DNA of 29,209 nucleotides from an uncultured bacterium (GTDB lineage: Bacteria; Planctomycetota; Uabimicrobiia; Uabimicrobiales; JABWCH01), in the NCBI GenBank assembly GCA_938003875.1, contig CALKWO010000252.1, positions 1 through 29,209 of the forward strand, read 5' to 3'. Both the position numbers and the translations under genes were made by a program. The notes beneath the pieces are model-generated. The model saw nothing but the letters and a program-made list of their open reading frames with translations, searched no databases and was not told the DNA's origin. Positions 21,928-29,209 of the stretch are shown in pieces; position 1 is the stretch's first letter, and every line of letters starts with the position of its first letter.

Positions 21928-23187
21928 TTATTTCTTTTTTCTACAAATACGATTTGGTTTCTTTTCTGCCCATATCTGCACTAAGTGTACCATAGTTTCT
22001 AGTGCTTTCGACATGGAATTTACGGTAGTCCATTCATAGCGGCTATGGAACATCCTTCCGCCTGCAAAAATATTGGGCGTAGGCAAGCCCATAAAGCATA
22101 GGTGAGAACCATCCGTTCCGCCTCGTATTTGCTTTACTTTGGGAGTAAGCCCAGACCTGCGCACTGCCTCCACTGCATTTTCTAAAACCTGAGGATGCTG
22201 TTCCAGAATAAAACGCATATTCCTGTATCTTTGCTGATTTTTCATAGAAATCTTGATTCCAGGAAATTTTTTTTCTGTTTTTTTCTGGTATGTTTCCAGG
22301 TTTTTTAGCAATTTTTGAATCCCTGACTCTTCAAAGTCCCGCAAGAGTACTTTGAGTTCTACTTTGTCCACCTGCCCCCCAAGCATGCGAGGATGCATAT
22401 AGCCTTCTCTCTCGTCTGTGCATTCGGGAGCTGTTTTTTCAGGGAAAAGGCTCACAAAATAGGAAACTGCCTTAATTGCATTGGTCATCTTGTTTTTTGC
22501 ATATCCTGGATGTACATTGGAACCCTCGAAAGCAAAGGTAAGATCATTGGCGCAGAACGTTTCATTTTCGATCTCTCCAGGAGCTTCACCATCCATCGTA
22601 TAAGCATACTGGCAAGCAAATTTTTCCACACTGAAATATTTCGTTCCCAGTCCAAGCTCTTCATCGCAGGTAAAGGCAATGCGGATGCGGCCATGCTTTA
22701 TAGAATCGTCTTTTTGGAGGGTTTCGACCAGGGACATAATCTCTGCAACACCTGCTTTATCATCTGCTCCCAGGAGTGTTGTTCCATCAGAAGTGATGAT
22801 AGTATCGCCTATATGAGACAGAAGCTCTGGGCTTTTTTCGGGTGTAAGAGAGTACTCTTCATTGAGTACCAGAGGCTGTCCCTGGTAGTTGGGATGTATC
22901 TTGGCCCGCACATTTTTCCCGCTCATATCCGAAGAAGTGTCAACATGAGCGATAAAGCCTATGACAGGCACGTCATGCTTTACATTGCTTTCTATGGTTG
23001 CCATTACGTAAGAATTTTCATCCATTTCTACATCTTTTAGCCCCAATTCTCTTAGCTCTTGAGCCAGTTGTTTTTGAAACAGTGTCTGGCCTATAGTGCT
23101 GGGGACGGTATTGGATGTTTCATCGGATTGAGTATCGTATTCTGTGTATCGCAAAAAACGCCTCAAAACAGAGGGGAGATCGGACAT
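21928..23187 (-). CDS. pepT: peptidase T (tripeptide aminopeptidase)
   Basis: This 419-residue M20B zinc aminopeptidase removes N-terminal residues from tripeptides in the cytosol. Metal-site and catalytic motifs are all visible: FIAHVDTSSDMSG, LLGADDKAG, CDEELGLG with the catalytic Glu pair, YTMDGEAPGE, and the C-terminal GGTDGSHLCFMGLPTPN and FHSRYEW. The length matches the usual ~410. I placed the start at the ATG at 23187, because GAAAGGA lies 5 nt upstream. The longer in-frame start at 23232 would overlap the upstream gene. It sits 11 nt after the disordered-protein gene, so the two are cotranscribed. gspF follows 39 nt later. Confidence 0.95.
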   Translation of the reverse strand: MSDLPSVLRRFLRYTEYDTQSDETSNTVPSTIGQTLFQKQLAQELRELGLKDVEMDENSYVMATIESNVKHDVPVIGFIAHVDTSSDMSGKNVRAKIHPNYQGQPLVLNEEYSLTPEKSPELLSHIGDTIITSDGTTLLGADDKAGVAEIMSLVETLQKDDSIKHGRIRIAFTCDEELGLGTKYFSVEKFACQYAYTMDGEAPGEIENETFCANDLTFAFEGSNVHPGYAKNKMTNAIKAVSYFVSLFPEKTAPECTDEREGYMHPRMLGGQVDKVELKVLLRDFEESGIQKLLKNLETYQKKTEKKFPGIKISMKNQQRYRNMRFILEQHPQVLENAVEAVRRSGLTPKVKQIRGGTDGSHLCFMGLPTPNIFAGGRMFHSRYEWTTVNSMSKALETMVHLVQIWAEKKPNRICRKKK

Positions 23188-23198
23188 ATTTATCCTTT

Positions 23199-24197
23199 CT
23201 AAGCATCTTTCCAATTCAACATTTTTTTCCATTTTTCTATTGTATCAGAATGCCTGTTTGCATCTTTGTGATATCTAGGATAAGAAGCCTCTGTCTTTGT
23301 AGTTTCTGGAGAATGATAAGACAGAGGCCTCTGGGGAGTTTGTCTTGGGAAAGCAGAAGTCTTACCAGAATCTATATCGTATGGCAGGGGTTCTGACTTC
23401 TTTTGTTCAGCAAGGAGCTGATAGTAAATTTCCTCAACAGTAAGGACAACAGGGATTTCCTCTACCTCTTTCATCAAGCTATTGACATTTTGGATTGCTT
23501 GTTCAAAGCTACAAGGCTCTTCTTTTATGAATTCCTGGGTAGACATCATACGCTTCCATTCTTCTTGCTGATTTTGTCTTATTTTATCTTCCAAAGAAAC
23601 ATCTTGTCCTGATAGTGTTTCAAAACGATCCGTGTCTTTACAAGCAGAAAGTTTTCTTTTCTCAGAAGAATTTTTTTCTATAGGAATCGAGCTGCTAAGC
23701 ATAGATCCAAAAGCAGAACCTGGAATTCGCTGACATTGATCAGGAGCAATCTTTGTATCATAATCACTTTTTAGCATCTTTCGTGTTTGATCTCTCTTAT
23801 TCTCTGTAGAATCCAAAACATTTTCTTTTGTTCTTGCAGATAATTTGGGGTCTATTTCTGGAACAGGCTGTGTTTTTTGGCGAGAAGTGATTTCGGATAC
23901 CTTGATTTCCTGAGTAGTTTTTGTCTGCTCTTGGATTCGACTTTCCTGGAAAGTATCCAATTTTTTGGCTTCCATAACTTTCCTATCTGTATTTTCATCC
24001 TGTTTCTTATCTTTTGGTGTAGCTTTTCTTACATTATCGTTGATTTCTGTTGTCATTTGCCCAGAATCTCTTTTTTTATTCATATATTCCAGACTATTAA
24101 AAATATTAGGACTTTTCTTGAATTTAGGGCTTTCCATCAAGACAAAAAGGATTAGAATAAGAGAGATGATCAATAGAGATACAAGTCCATATTCCAT
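23199..24197 (-). CDS. hypothetical membrane-anchored, mostly disordered protein
   Basis: This 332-residue protein has one N-terminal membrane helix (about residues 4-21, GLVSLLIISLILILFVLM). The rest is long, hydrophilic, and rich in Lys, Glu, Ser, Thr and Gln, with no fold I recognise. A short block near residues 240-262 (EEIPVVLTVEEIYYQLLAEQK) is the only stretch with a helix-like hydrophobic pattern and may be a binding motif. An AGGA site lies 6 nt before the ATG. It lies between ygfK and pepT. There is a hairpin between ygfK and this gene, so it may start a separate transcript with pepT. Confidence 0.65.
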   Translation of the reverse strand: MEYGLVSLLIISLILILFVLMESPKFKKSPNIFNSLEYMNKKRDSGQMTTEINDNVRKATPKDKKQDENTDRKVMEAKKLDTFQESRIQEQTKTTQEIKVSEITSRQKTQPVPEIDPKLSARTKENVLDSTENKRDQTRKMLKSDYDTKIAPDQCQRIPGSAFGSMLSSSIPIEKNSSEKRKLSACKDTDRFETLSGQDVSLEDKIRQNQQEEWKRMMSTQEFIKEEPCSFEQAIQNVNSLMKEVEEIPVVLTVEEIYYQLLAEQKKSEPLPYDIDSGKTSAFPRQTPQRPLSYHSPETTKTEASYPRYHKDANRHSDTIEKWKKMLNWKDA

Positions 24198-24219
24198 AAT
24201 TATCCTGATTGTTAGAGTA

Positions 24220-24240
24220 CCAGGGGACAGCCTCCCCTGG
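24220..24240 (-). terminator. hairpin after the YgfK-family gene
   Basis: CCAGGGG (24220-24226) pairs with CCCCTGG (24234-24240) around a 7-nt loop. It lies between the stop of the YgfK-family gene and the start of the next minus-strand gene. No T-run follows, so termination may be partial. The stem core is shared with the hairpins at 734-776 and 20208-20236. Confidence 0.4.
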
Positions 24241-24260
24241 CGATTTGAACGGAAAATACA

Positions 24261-27200
24261 CTATTGCACTAAAGGAAACGGTTGATGGGCTATTCCTTTG
24301 AGTAAAGTACGCATGATAAAGAATTTTTCCATAGAAATCCGTGCCCCTTCATGGGGTAATAAACATTGGGTTTCTTTTATGATTCCTGTGGAAAATTCCA
24401 CCACTACCTTTATCTCGCTATTGCTGAAAATTGCTTTATTTTCGTTTTCTAATACTTTCAGACGATAGAATTCACCTTCTATACGGCCAAAAAATTCCAG
24501 ACTATCTTTTTGTTTTTCCAGATAGTATCCGTCTTGCTTGCTTTCTTTAAGTGTCTGCAAAGATCGATAGAACGCACTTTTGATTTTATAAGGGCCACCT
24601 GTTTCTATGCAGAAATTATCGCAGTTGCCACATTCGTTGCATAGATCAGCAAGATTGCCTATCTGTCTGGAATATTTAATTTCGTACAGTCCATGTCCTA
24701 CTGGAATTATCTCGCCTTTAGAATAGCCAAGAATAGGATAGGGAACTTGTTCCAGTGGCACATCAAAGGCAAAATTGGCACGGTTGGGGCATACTTCCAC
24801 GCAAATTTCACATCGCAGATCGCATTGTAAACAACGCTCTGCCTCTTTTTTTGCATCCTCTTCAGTATAGACAGACTCTACTTCCGAGAAATTTTTTCTT
24901 TCTTCTACAGCAGTACAAGAAGGTTTATTGTACTCTCCCTGCCAGGGAATTCGGAATAGATATTCTCTGTCTACGCTATAGATATTGAAATCTGCCTGGC
25001 TGGCAGGCACAATGCTGCCTTCCAGATATTGTCTTATAAACATGGCGGCCTGGCGACCATCGCCCATAGCATGGATCAGGGTATCTGCACCTCTTACTAC
25101 ATCGCCACCAGCATAAATCCCGTGAGTTGTTGTTTCCTGATTTTCCTTGCTGATAAACAAAGTCTGGTTGGGACTGATCTTGATGTCCATTCCACAAATC
25201 AGGTTTTCTAATTCAGGTTCCTGGCTGATTGCAACGAGTATAGTATCTACATCGAGAGTAAAATTCGAGCCTTCTATGGGAACAGGTCTTGGTCTTCCTG
25301 TATTATCCACAGCTCCGAGTTGGGCTTTAACGCATTCAATGCCCTTTACATGATTATCCTGAGTGATTATTCTTACTGGTATCGTCAGCTCATGGATATG
25401 AATGCCTTCTTCCTGGAGTTCATGGATTTCTTCTTGTGCTGCTGGCATTTGAGATCGGGTGCGACGATACAAAAGATGGACTTCTTCACTGTCCGCTCTG
25501 AATGCAGTTCTGGCAGCGTCTATGGCAGCATTGCCTCCGCCCACTACCGCAACTTTTTTGCCAATCTTCTGACTTTGTCCGCTTCGTATCTCTCTCAGGA
25601 AAGTGAGACAGTCCATACAGCCAATGGCATCTTCGCCTTCAATGCTTAACTTACGACTTTTATACGCTCCGATGGCTATAAAGATAACCTTGTAGCCTTC
25701 TTCCTGAAGCTTTTGCAAGGGAATCCCCTCTTTACCTATCTTCGTGTTGCATCGGATTTCCACGCCTGCTTGCTGTATTTTTTTCAAATCATCATGAAAA
25801 GCACTCAGGGGTAAACGAAATTCAGGAATACCATACCTCAGCATACCTCCTGGTTCTGGCAAAGATTCAAAAACCGTTACAGGGTATCCTTCTTTTGCCA
25901 GGAAATAGGCTGCTGTTAGCCCTGCAGGGCCACTTCCCACAATGGCAATCTTATCGTTTTTGGGATGCGATATTGTTTCTTTATAGTCGGGGAGATGCTG
26001 TTCTACCCAATCCGAGGCGATTCTCTTCAATGCACGGATAGCAACGGGTTTATCCCAATGCTTTCTACGGCAAACTTCTTCGCAAGGATGGTTGCATACA
26101 CGGCCACATACCATAGGCAGCGGATTTTTGTCACGGATGACTTCAAGGGATTCCAGGAATTTCCCTTGCCTGATATATTCGATATATTTAGGCACGTGGA
26201 TGTGCAAAGGACATGCTCCTATGCAAGGGGCGGTAAGGCAGTCGAAACGGTCTGCTTTTTTATCTACTTTAAGAGAAAAAGGAGGATTTGAAAAAGCAGT
26301 ATACCTTTCTTCTTTTTCTACTTCCGCCACATATTCTAAGCTATTGAGAAGCCCTGCCTTCAATACAGCCTGTTTATACAGAAGCTCTGTTGCTTCTCTT
26401 TCTTCTTGTGTAAGAGTCTGTGCCATCGTTTCCAAAGACTGAGCAAAAGCCTGGGATGGCATGGCCTGAGCCAGCTTTTCTTTCAAAACACTGGAGAATT
26501 TCTGGAGTTCTGGATGCTCTGATTCTTTCACCTGCCAGGATGCTTCTTGCAATAGAGCAATAAAGGCTTCTTTTCCTTTTCCTGGATAAGCATGGAGAAT
26601 ATAAGCATCTCTATCCAATGCGCCTGTTTCTTTCATCTGTTGAGAAAGATTTTGCATATAAAGTGCCATTCGGGAATATCCACCTGGCCTCAGCAAGTCG
26701 GTACAAAGTGTAATAGGCACCAGATTGCAGGCCACTGTCTGGCAGACATTTTCGGAATCAATTCCTGCAGAAAAAGAAATGGGTAAAGTTTCCTGAAAAA
26801 TTTCCCTGAAGTGCCTGACTAGATTCATGGCCAACACATGAAGCGGCCTTCCTGACATATACATCAGATTATCTGAAAAATGCCTTTTTCGGTTCTGGAC
26901 AACGAGTGTATTGTTGAACTTTACACCAAAATGCTTGCCCTCTTGCTTTGCCACTTCTCTCAATCTTTGTATCATTTCTACGGCAGCATCGAATTGCAAA
27001 TCCTTTGTAAAGGCTTCCTCTGGTACCTGGACATCATGGTATCCCAATACAGTATGGAGAATTTCATTAACCCTTTTTGGCCCTAAAAGCGTAGGGTTCA
27101 GCTTAATGACTGTATTCAAGCCTGCCTCTTTGAGCAAGAAAACCGCTATCTTTTCGATTTCAGTCGGAGGGCATCCATGAAAAGTAGACAGCGTAACGCC

Positions 27201-27815
27201 CGATGCCAAATTCGGAGATATGGGGATTTCCTTGAAGTTTTCCCACTCTTGAGGCATTTCCTTCCTCAGGCTGTCTATAATTTTAGTCGCATCTTTCATG
27301 GTATTGATGAATCCCATGACCTTTTCTCCCTGAATCCCTTTCAGGTCATAGCCAACAGAAAGATCAAACAAGGTTTGTCTTTCTTTTTCATCAATTCCTG
27401 CTATTTTCGACAATCTCAGGATTTCGATTAAATACCAGGCTTTTACGTATTCCAGAATAGATTGACTCACCGTGAGTTCTTGAGACCATTCGACATTGTA
27501 GCAAACATTGCTTACATCAATGCAAGGGGTAGGAATCTCTAAAGTATCCATCACCTGGATAGTCTTTAGTTCAATGATCCTTGAGCCTGATAACCATGCA
27601 CACACAATATTCTGAGCCATCTGTGTATGAGGCCCTGCAGCAGGGCCTAGAGGTGTAGTCGCTTTTTGCCCTCGGAAAGTACAAGAAAAATCAGGGAAAT
27701 CCCCAGGACGATAAAAATATCTCTCGGGAAGAGCAAAAATGCTTTTCTTGTGTTCATATTCCTGGAATGTTCTTTGAATTAAGAGATCAAATGGTAAAGG
27801 TTTTAGTCTTGTCAT
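24261..27815 (-). CDS. ygfK: YgfK-family flavin/Fe-S oxidoreductase
   Basis: This 1184-residue protein matches E. coli YgfK in order and motifs. The N-terminal ~500 residues are dihydroorotate/dihydropyrimidine dehydrogenase-like (GPAAGPHTQMAQNIV, IELKTIQVMD, GVTLSTFHGCPPTEIE, VIKLNPTLLGPKRV, MATDLLRPGG-like TLCTDLLRPGGYSR). A cysteine-rich GltD-type Fe-S domain follows at ~523-600 (APCIGACPLHIHVPKYIEY, CGRVCNHPCEEVCRR). Next are FAD and NAD(P) sites (AIVGSGPAGLTAAYFLAKEG, ~621, and VAVVGGGNAAIDAART, ~757). Near the end are ferredoxin clusters CLQCDLRCEICVEVCPNRANF (~998) and CNECGNCDNFC (~1058). The family has been called a putative selenate reductase subunit and is linked to anaerobic purine/urate breakdown. 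The usual partners (ssnA, xdhD, ygeX/W) are absent here. AGGAAA lies 6 nt before the ATG. Confidence 0.9.
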   Translation of the reverse strand: MTRLKPLPFDLLIQRTFQEYEHKKSIFALPERYFYRPGDFPDFSCTFRGQKATTPLGPAAGPHTQMAQNIVCAWLSGSRIIELKTIQVMDTLEIPTPCIDVSNVCYNVEWSQELTVSQSILEYVKAWYLIEILRLSKIAGIDEKERQTLFDLSVGYDLKGIQGEKVMGFINTMKDATKIIDSLRKEMPQEWENFKEIPISPNLASGVTLSTFHGCPPTEIEKIAVFLLKEAGLNTVIKLNPTLLGPKRVNEILHTVLGYHDVQVPEEAFTKDLQFDAAVEMIQRLREVAKQEGKHFGVKFNNTLVVQNRKRHFSDNLMYMSGRPLHVLAMNLVRHFREIFQETLPISFSAGIDSENVCQTVACNLVPITLCTDLLRPGGYSRMALYMQNLSQQMKETGALDRDAYILHAYPGKGKEAFIALLQEASWQVKESEHPELQKFSSVLKEKLAQAMPSQAFAQSLETMAQTLTQEEREATELLYKQAVLKAGLLNSLEYVAEVEKEERYTAFSNPPFSLKVDKKADRFDCLTAPCIGACPLHIHVPKYIEYIRQGKFLESLEVIRDKNPLPMVCGRVCNHPCEEVCRRKHWDKPVAIRALKRIASDWVEQHLPDYKETISHPKNDKIAIVGSGPAGLTAAYFLAKEGYPVTVFESLPEPGGMLRYGIPEFRLPLSAFHDDLKKIQQAGVEIRCNTKIGKEGIPLQKLQEEGYKVIFIAIGAYKSRKLSIEGEDAIGCMDCLTFLREIRSGQSQKIGKKVAVVGGGNAAIDAARTAFRADSEEVHLLYRRTRSQMPAAQEEIHELQEEGIHIHELTIPVRIITQDNHVKGIECVKAQLGAVDNTGRPRPVPIEGSNFTLDVDTILVAISQEPELENLICGMDIKISPNQTLFISKENQETTTHGIYAGGDVVRGADTLIHAMGDGRQAAMFIRQYLEGSIVPASQADFNIYSVDREYLFRIPWQGEYNKPSCTAVEERKNFSEVESVYTEEDAKKEAERCLQCDLRCEICVEVCPNRANFAFDVPLEQVPYPILGYSKGEIIPVGHGLYEIKYSRQIGNLADLCNECGNCDNFCIETGGPYKIKSAFYRSLQTLKESKQDGYYLEKQKDSLEFFGRIEGEFYRLKVLENENKAIFSNSEIKVVVEFSTGIIKETQCLLPHEGARISMEKFFIMRTLLKGIAHQPFPLVQ

Positions 27816-27862
27816 AGTATTTCCTAACTGGTAAATCTTGAATATAAATCCATGATGCCTAG

Positions 27863-27891
27863 ATTATATAAAAAAAGATCATTTTATACAA
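27863..27891 (-). promoter_or_regulatory. promoter of the YgfK-family gene
   Basis: On the minus strand, TTGTAT (27886-27891) is followed after exactly 17 nt by a perfect TATAAT (27863-27868). The start codon is about 48 nt downstream, with a TTAGGAAA ribosome site. The -35 box is weak (TTG matches only), but the position and -10 are good. Confidence 0.5.
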
Positions 27892-27944
27892 GCTTTTTAT
27901 TTATTCATAAGGACGTTATAACTAGATTTATACAGACTCAAAGA

Positions 27945-29186
27945 TCACCTGGAGGCTATCAGACAGAGAACAAAAGCAAGCGAAAAAGAAATCCCCACAA
28001 TATAGTACAGAAGCTTTTTCCTCAGAGCGGAGCTTTCTTGTTCTACTGGATCAAGCGTTTTTGGAGGCTCTTTGCAGACAACTTTTTTCAATGTTGACAA
28101 AAGATGAGAGGCGAGACTGGGGTATTCGGTAGTTATTCGCTGGATGGAGTCTCTCAGAATGGACTGCACTTCGCTTATAGATTCTTTTGCTTCTTCCTTT
28201 ATCTCGATGGTGGGGCAAAGTTTGCCAAGCAAGCCTTCTGCTTTTTTATTTATGACCTGGCGTGCTTCTCCCTCCGCGATCAGAAGTTTTCGGATCTGGA
28301 AAGAAGAAAAATCACCGTCGCTATCTTCGAATGTCTTGATCCAGTCTTCCACGGTAGGTGCTACCATGTCTTGAACTTTCCACTGGCGGGTATGCCAGTT
28401 ATGAATTTTCTTCATCATGTCTTCTTCTAGCATTCCAAGACCACTCGCATCGCCTTCCCCTGGGAACAAATAATAAGTTTCTCTGGGGGGAATGGGAGCT
28501 GTATACCAGGAAGAAAAATGTTCTTCTATAACCTTACGAATCACTATGCAAGAATGGGCAGTGAGAGTCAGGATCGCTCCTAGAAGAGCATTAGCAATGC
28601 TAGAATCAAGACGTCGATTCATTTCCTGGAAGCGATGTAGCTTTGGAGACAGAGAAAGCGAGTTATCCATCTTTTGAGTTTCCTGCTGCCAGATATTTTC
28701 TTCTTTGAGAAACCCTGCCAGACTGAAAGGCAAAGGTGGCAAATCCATGGAATATACTACTGTCTCTTTGAGTTTAATCAGGCGGTAAGCCAGGGGGAAA
28801 CCAAAGATGTTGAAAAGTTCCACATAACTCGATCCGTCTTTCTTGCAAAACAGCCATCTCCGTATTCCCATACATCCCAGACCAAAGGCCACAAAAAAAT
28901 TAGCTATACTGAAAGCGAAAGTGAGCAGAAGAACTCCTGTGATCAATCCAAATGCAGTTACTGGGATTTCTCTGTACATACTGAAGGGCAATATGCCCAT
29001 GCCAAAAATGAATATGATGCCCATGCTAAAACAGATGATTCCCACACCACAACCAACAAAAGAAGGTTGTCCTTGCAGAATGTAAGGACAACTATTCGTT
29101 TCTCGCTGAGGACAAGACTGAAACTCTTTAAGAGAAACAAAACCACATCGTTCACAATGAATGCCACTGCTATCTTTAGCACTCAT
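27945..29186 (-). CDS. hypothetical membrane protein with N-terminal zinc ribbon
   Basis: This 413-residue protein opens with a Cys-rich motif, CERCGFVSLKEFQSCPQRET then CPY (C-x2-C, later C and C), which fits a zinc ribbon. Residues ~45-110 form at least two membrane segments (GCGVGIICFSMGIIFIFGMG, FGLITGVLLLTFAFSIANFFVAFG). A long cytosolic helical region follows, and a final membrane helix near 390-410 (LLYYIVGISFSLAFVLCLI) ends the protein. I recognise no enzyme motif. The start is supported by AAGGA 8 nt upstream. It is the first gene of the minus-strand series in this window, and the YgfK-family gene follows after 129 nt with its own promoter, so they are probably independent. Confidence 0.7.
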   Translation of the reverse strand: MSAKDSSGIHCERCGFVSLKEFQSCPQRETNSCPYILQGQPSFVGCGVGIICFSMGIIFIFGMGILPFSMYREIPVTAFGLITGVLLLTFAFSIANFFVAFGLGCMGIRRWLFCKKDGSSYVELFNIFGFPLAYRLIKLKETVVYSMDLPPLPFSLAGFLKEENIWQQETQKMDNSLSLSPKLHRFQEMNRRLDSSIANALLGAILTLTAHSCIVIRKVIEEHFSSWYTAPIPPRETYYLFPGEGDASGLGMLEEDMMKKIHNWHTRQWKVQDMVAPTVEDWIKTFEDSDGDFSSFQIRKLLIAEGEARQVINKKAEGLLGKLCPTIEIKEEAKESISEVQSILRDSIQRITTEYPSLASHLLSTLKKVVCKEPPKTLDPVEQESSALRKKLLYYIVGISFSLAFVLCLIASR

Positions 29187-29209
29187 AAATTTTTCCTTAT
29201 GTTATTAAA

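Noticed and set aside
22393..23040. plus-strand open frame of about 215 codons inside pepT
   Set aside because: Antisense to a peptidase T with all catalytic motifs; no ribosome site or recognisable domain.

Overview
This is an AT-rich bacterial window with 22 protein-coding genes that I can support, plus several promoters, terminators and one mobile-element remnant. The gene types suggest a Planctomycetota/PVC-like bacterium of low GC content. They include an FHA protein, a DUF3352-like exported protein, a kinase-fold/TPR/WD40 giant, CPxC zinc-ribbon proteins and GspF/GspG. The lineage is an inference from content only; there is no rRNA or marker gene to settle it.

Layout. 1-359: AT-rich intergenic DNA. 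360-2697: a small FHA protein convergent with a 633-aa exported DUF3352-like protein. 2900-5185: one uninterrupted ORF fusing GAPDH to phosphoglycerate kinase, two consecutive glycolytic enzymes. 5329-9406: an ATP synthase operon (small membrane protein, atpB, atpE, atpF, atpH, atpA) with a strong promoter and a strong terminator. It stops after atpA, so gamma, beta and epsilon must be encoded elsewhere. 9539-10167: an MntA/HepT (nucleotidyltransferase/HEPN) toxin-antitoxin pair. 10168-11011: a long non-coding stretch with a folded element after hepT, a group II intron domain V on the minus strand, and a pair of direct repeats.

11012-17303: a compact five-gene plus-strand cluster of unknown function. 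It encodes two short paralogous helical proteins (the second with a coiled coil), a BamE/SmpA-like lipoprotein, a protein with a duplicated domain and a C-terminal zinc ribbon, and a 1206-aa protein. The last joins a degenerate kinase domain, TPR-like helices and two seven-bladed WD40 propellers. This cluster is the best candidate for an undescribed system. 17546-18262: a secreted beta-rich protein with a C-terminal membrane/basic tail, preceded by a large imperfect inverted repeat.

18460-29186 is all on the minus strand. Read in transcription order it holds a zinc-ribbon membrane protein, a YgfK-family flavin/Fe-S oxidoreductase, a membrane-anchored disordered protein, peptidase T, gspF, gspG and an ABC exporter. 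Ribosome binding sites of the AGGA/AAGGAG type precede nearly every gene and were used to choose starts. Several terminators share a CCAGGG...CCCTGG stem.
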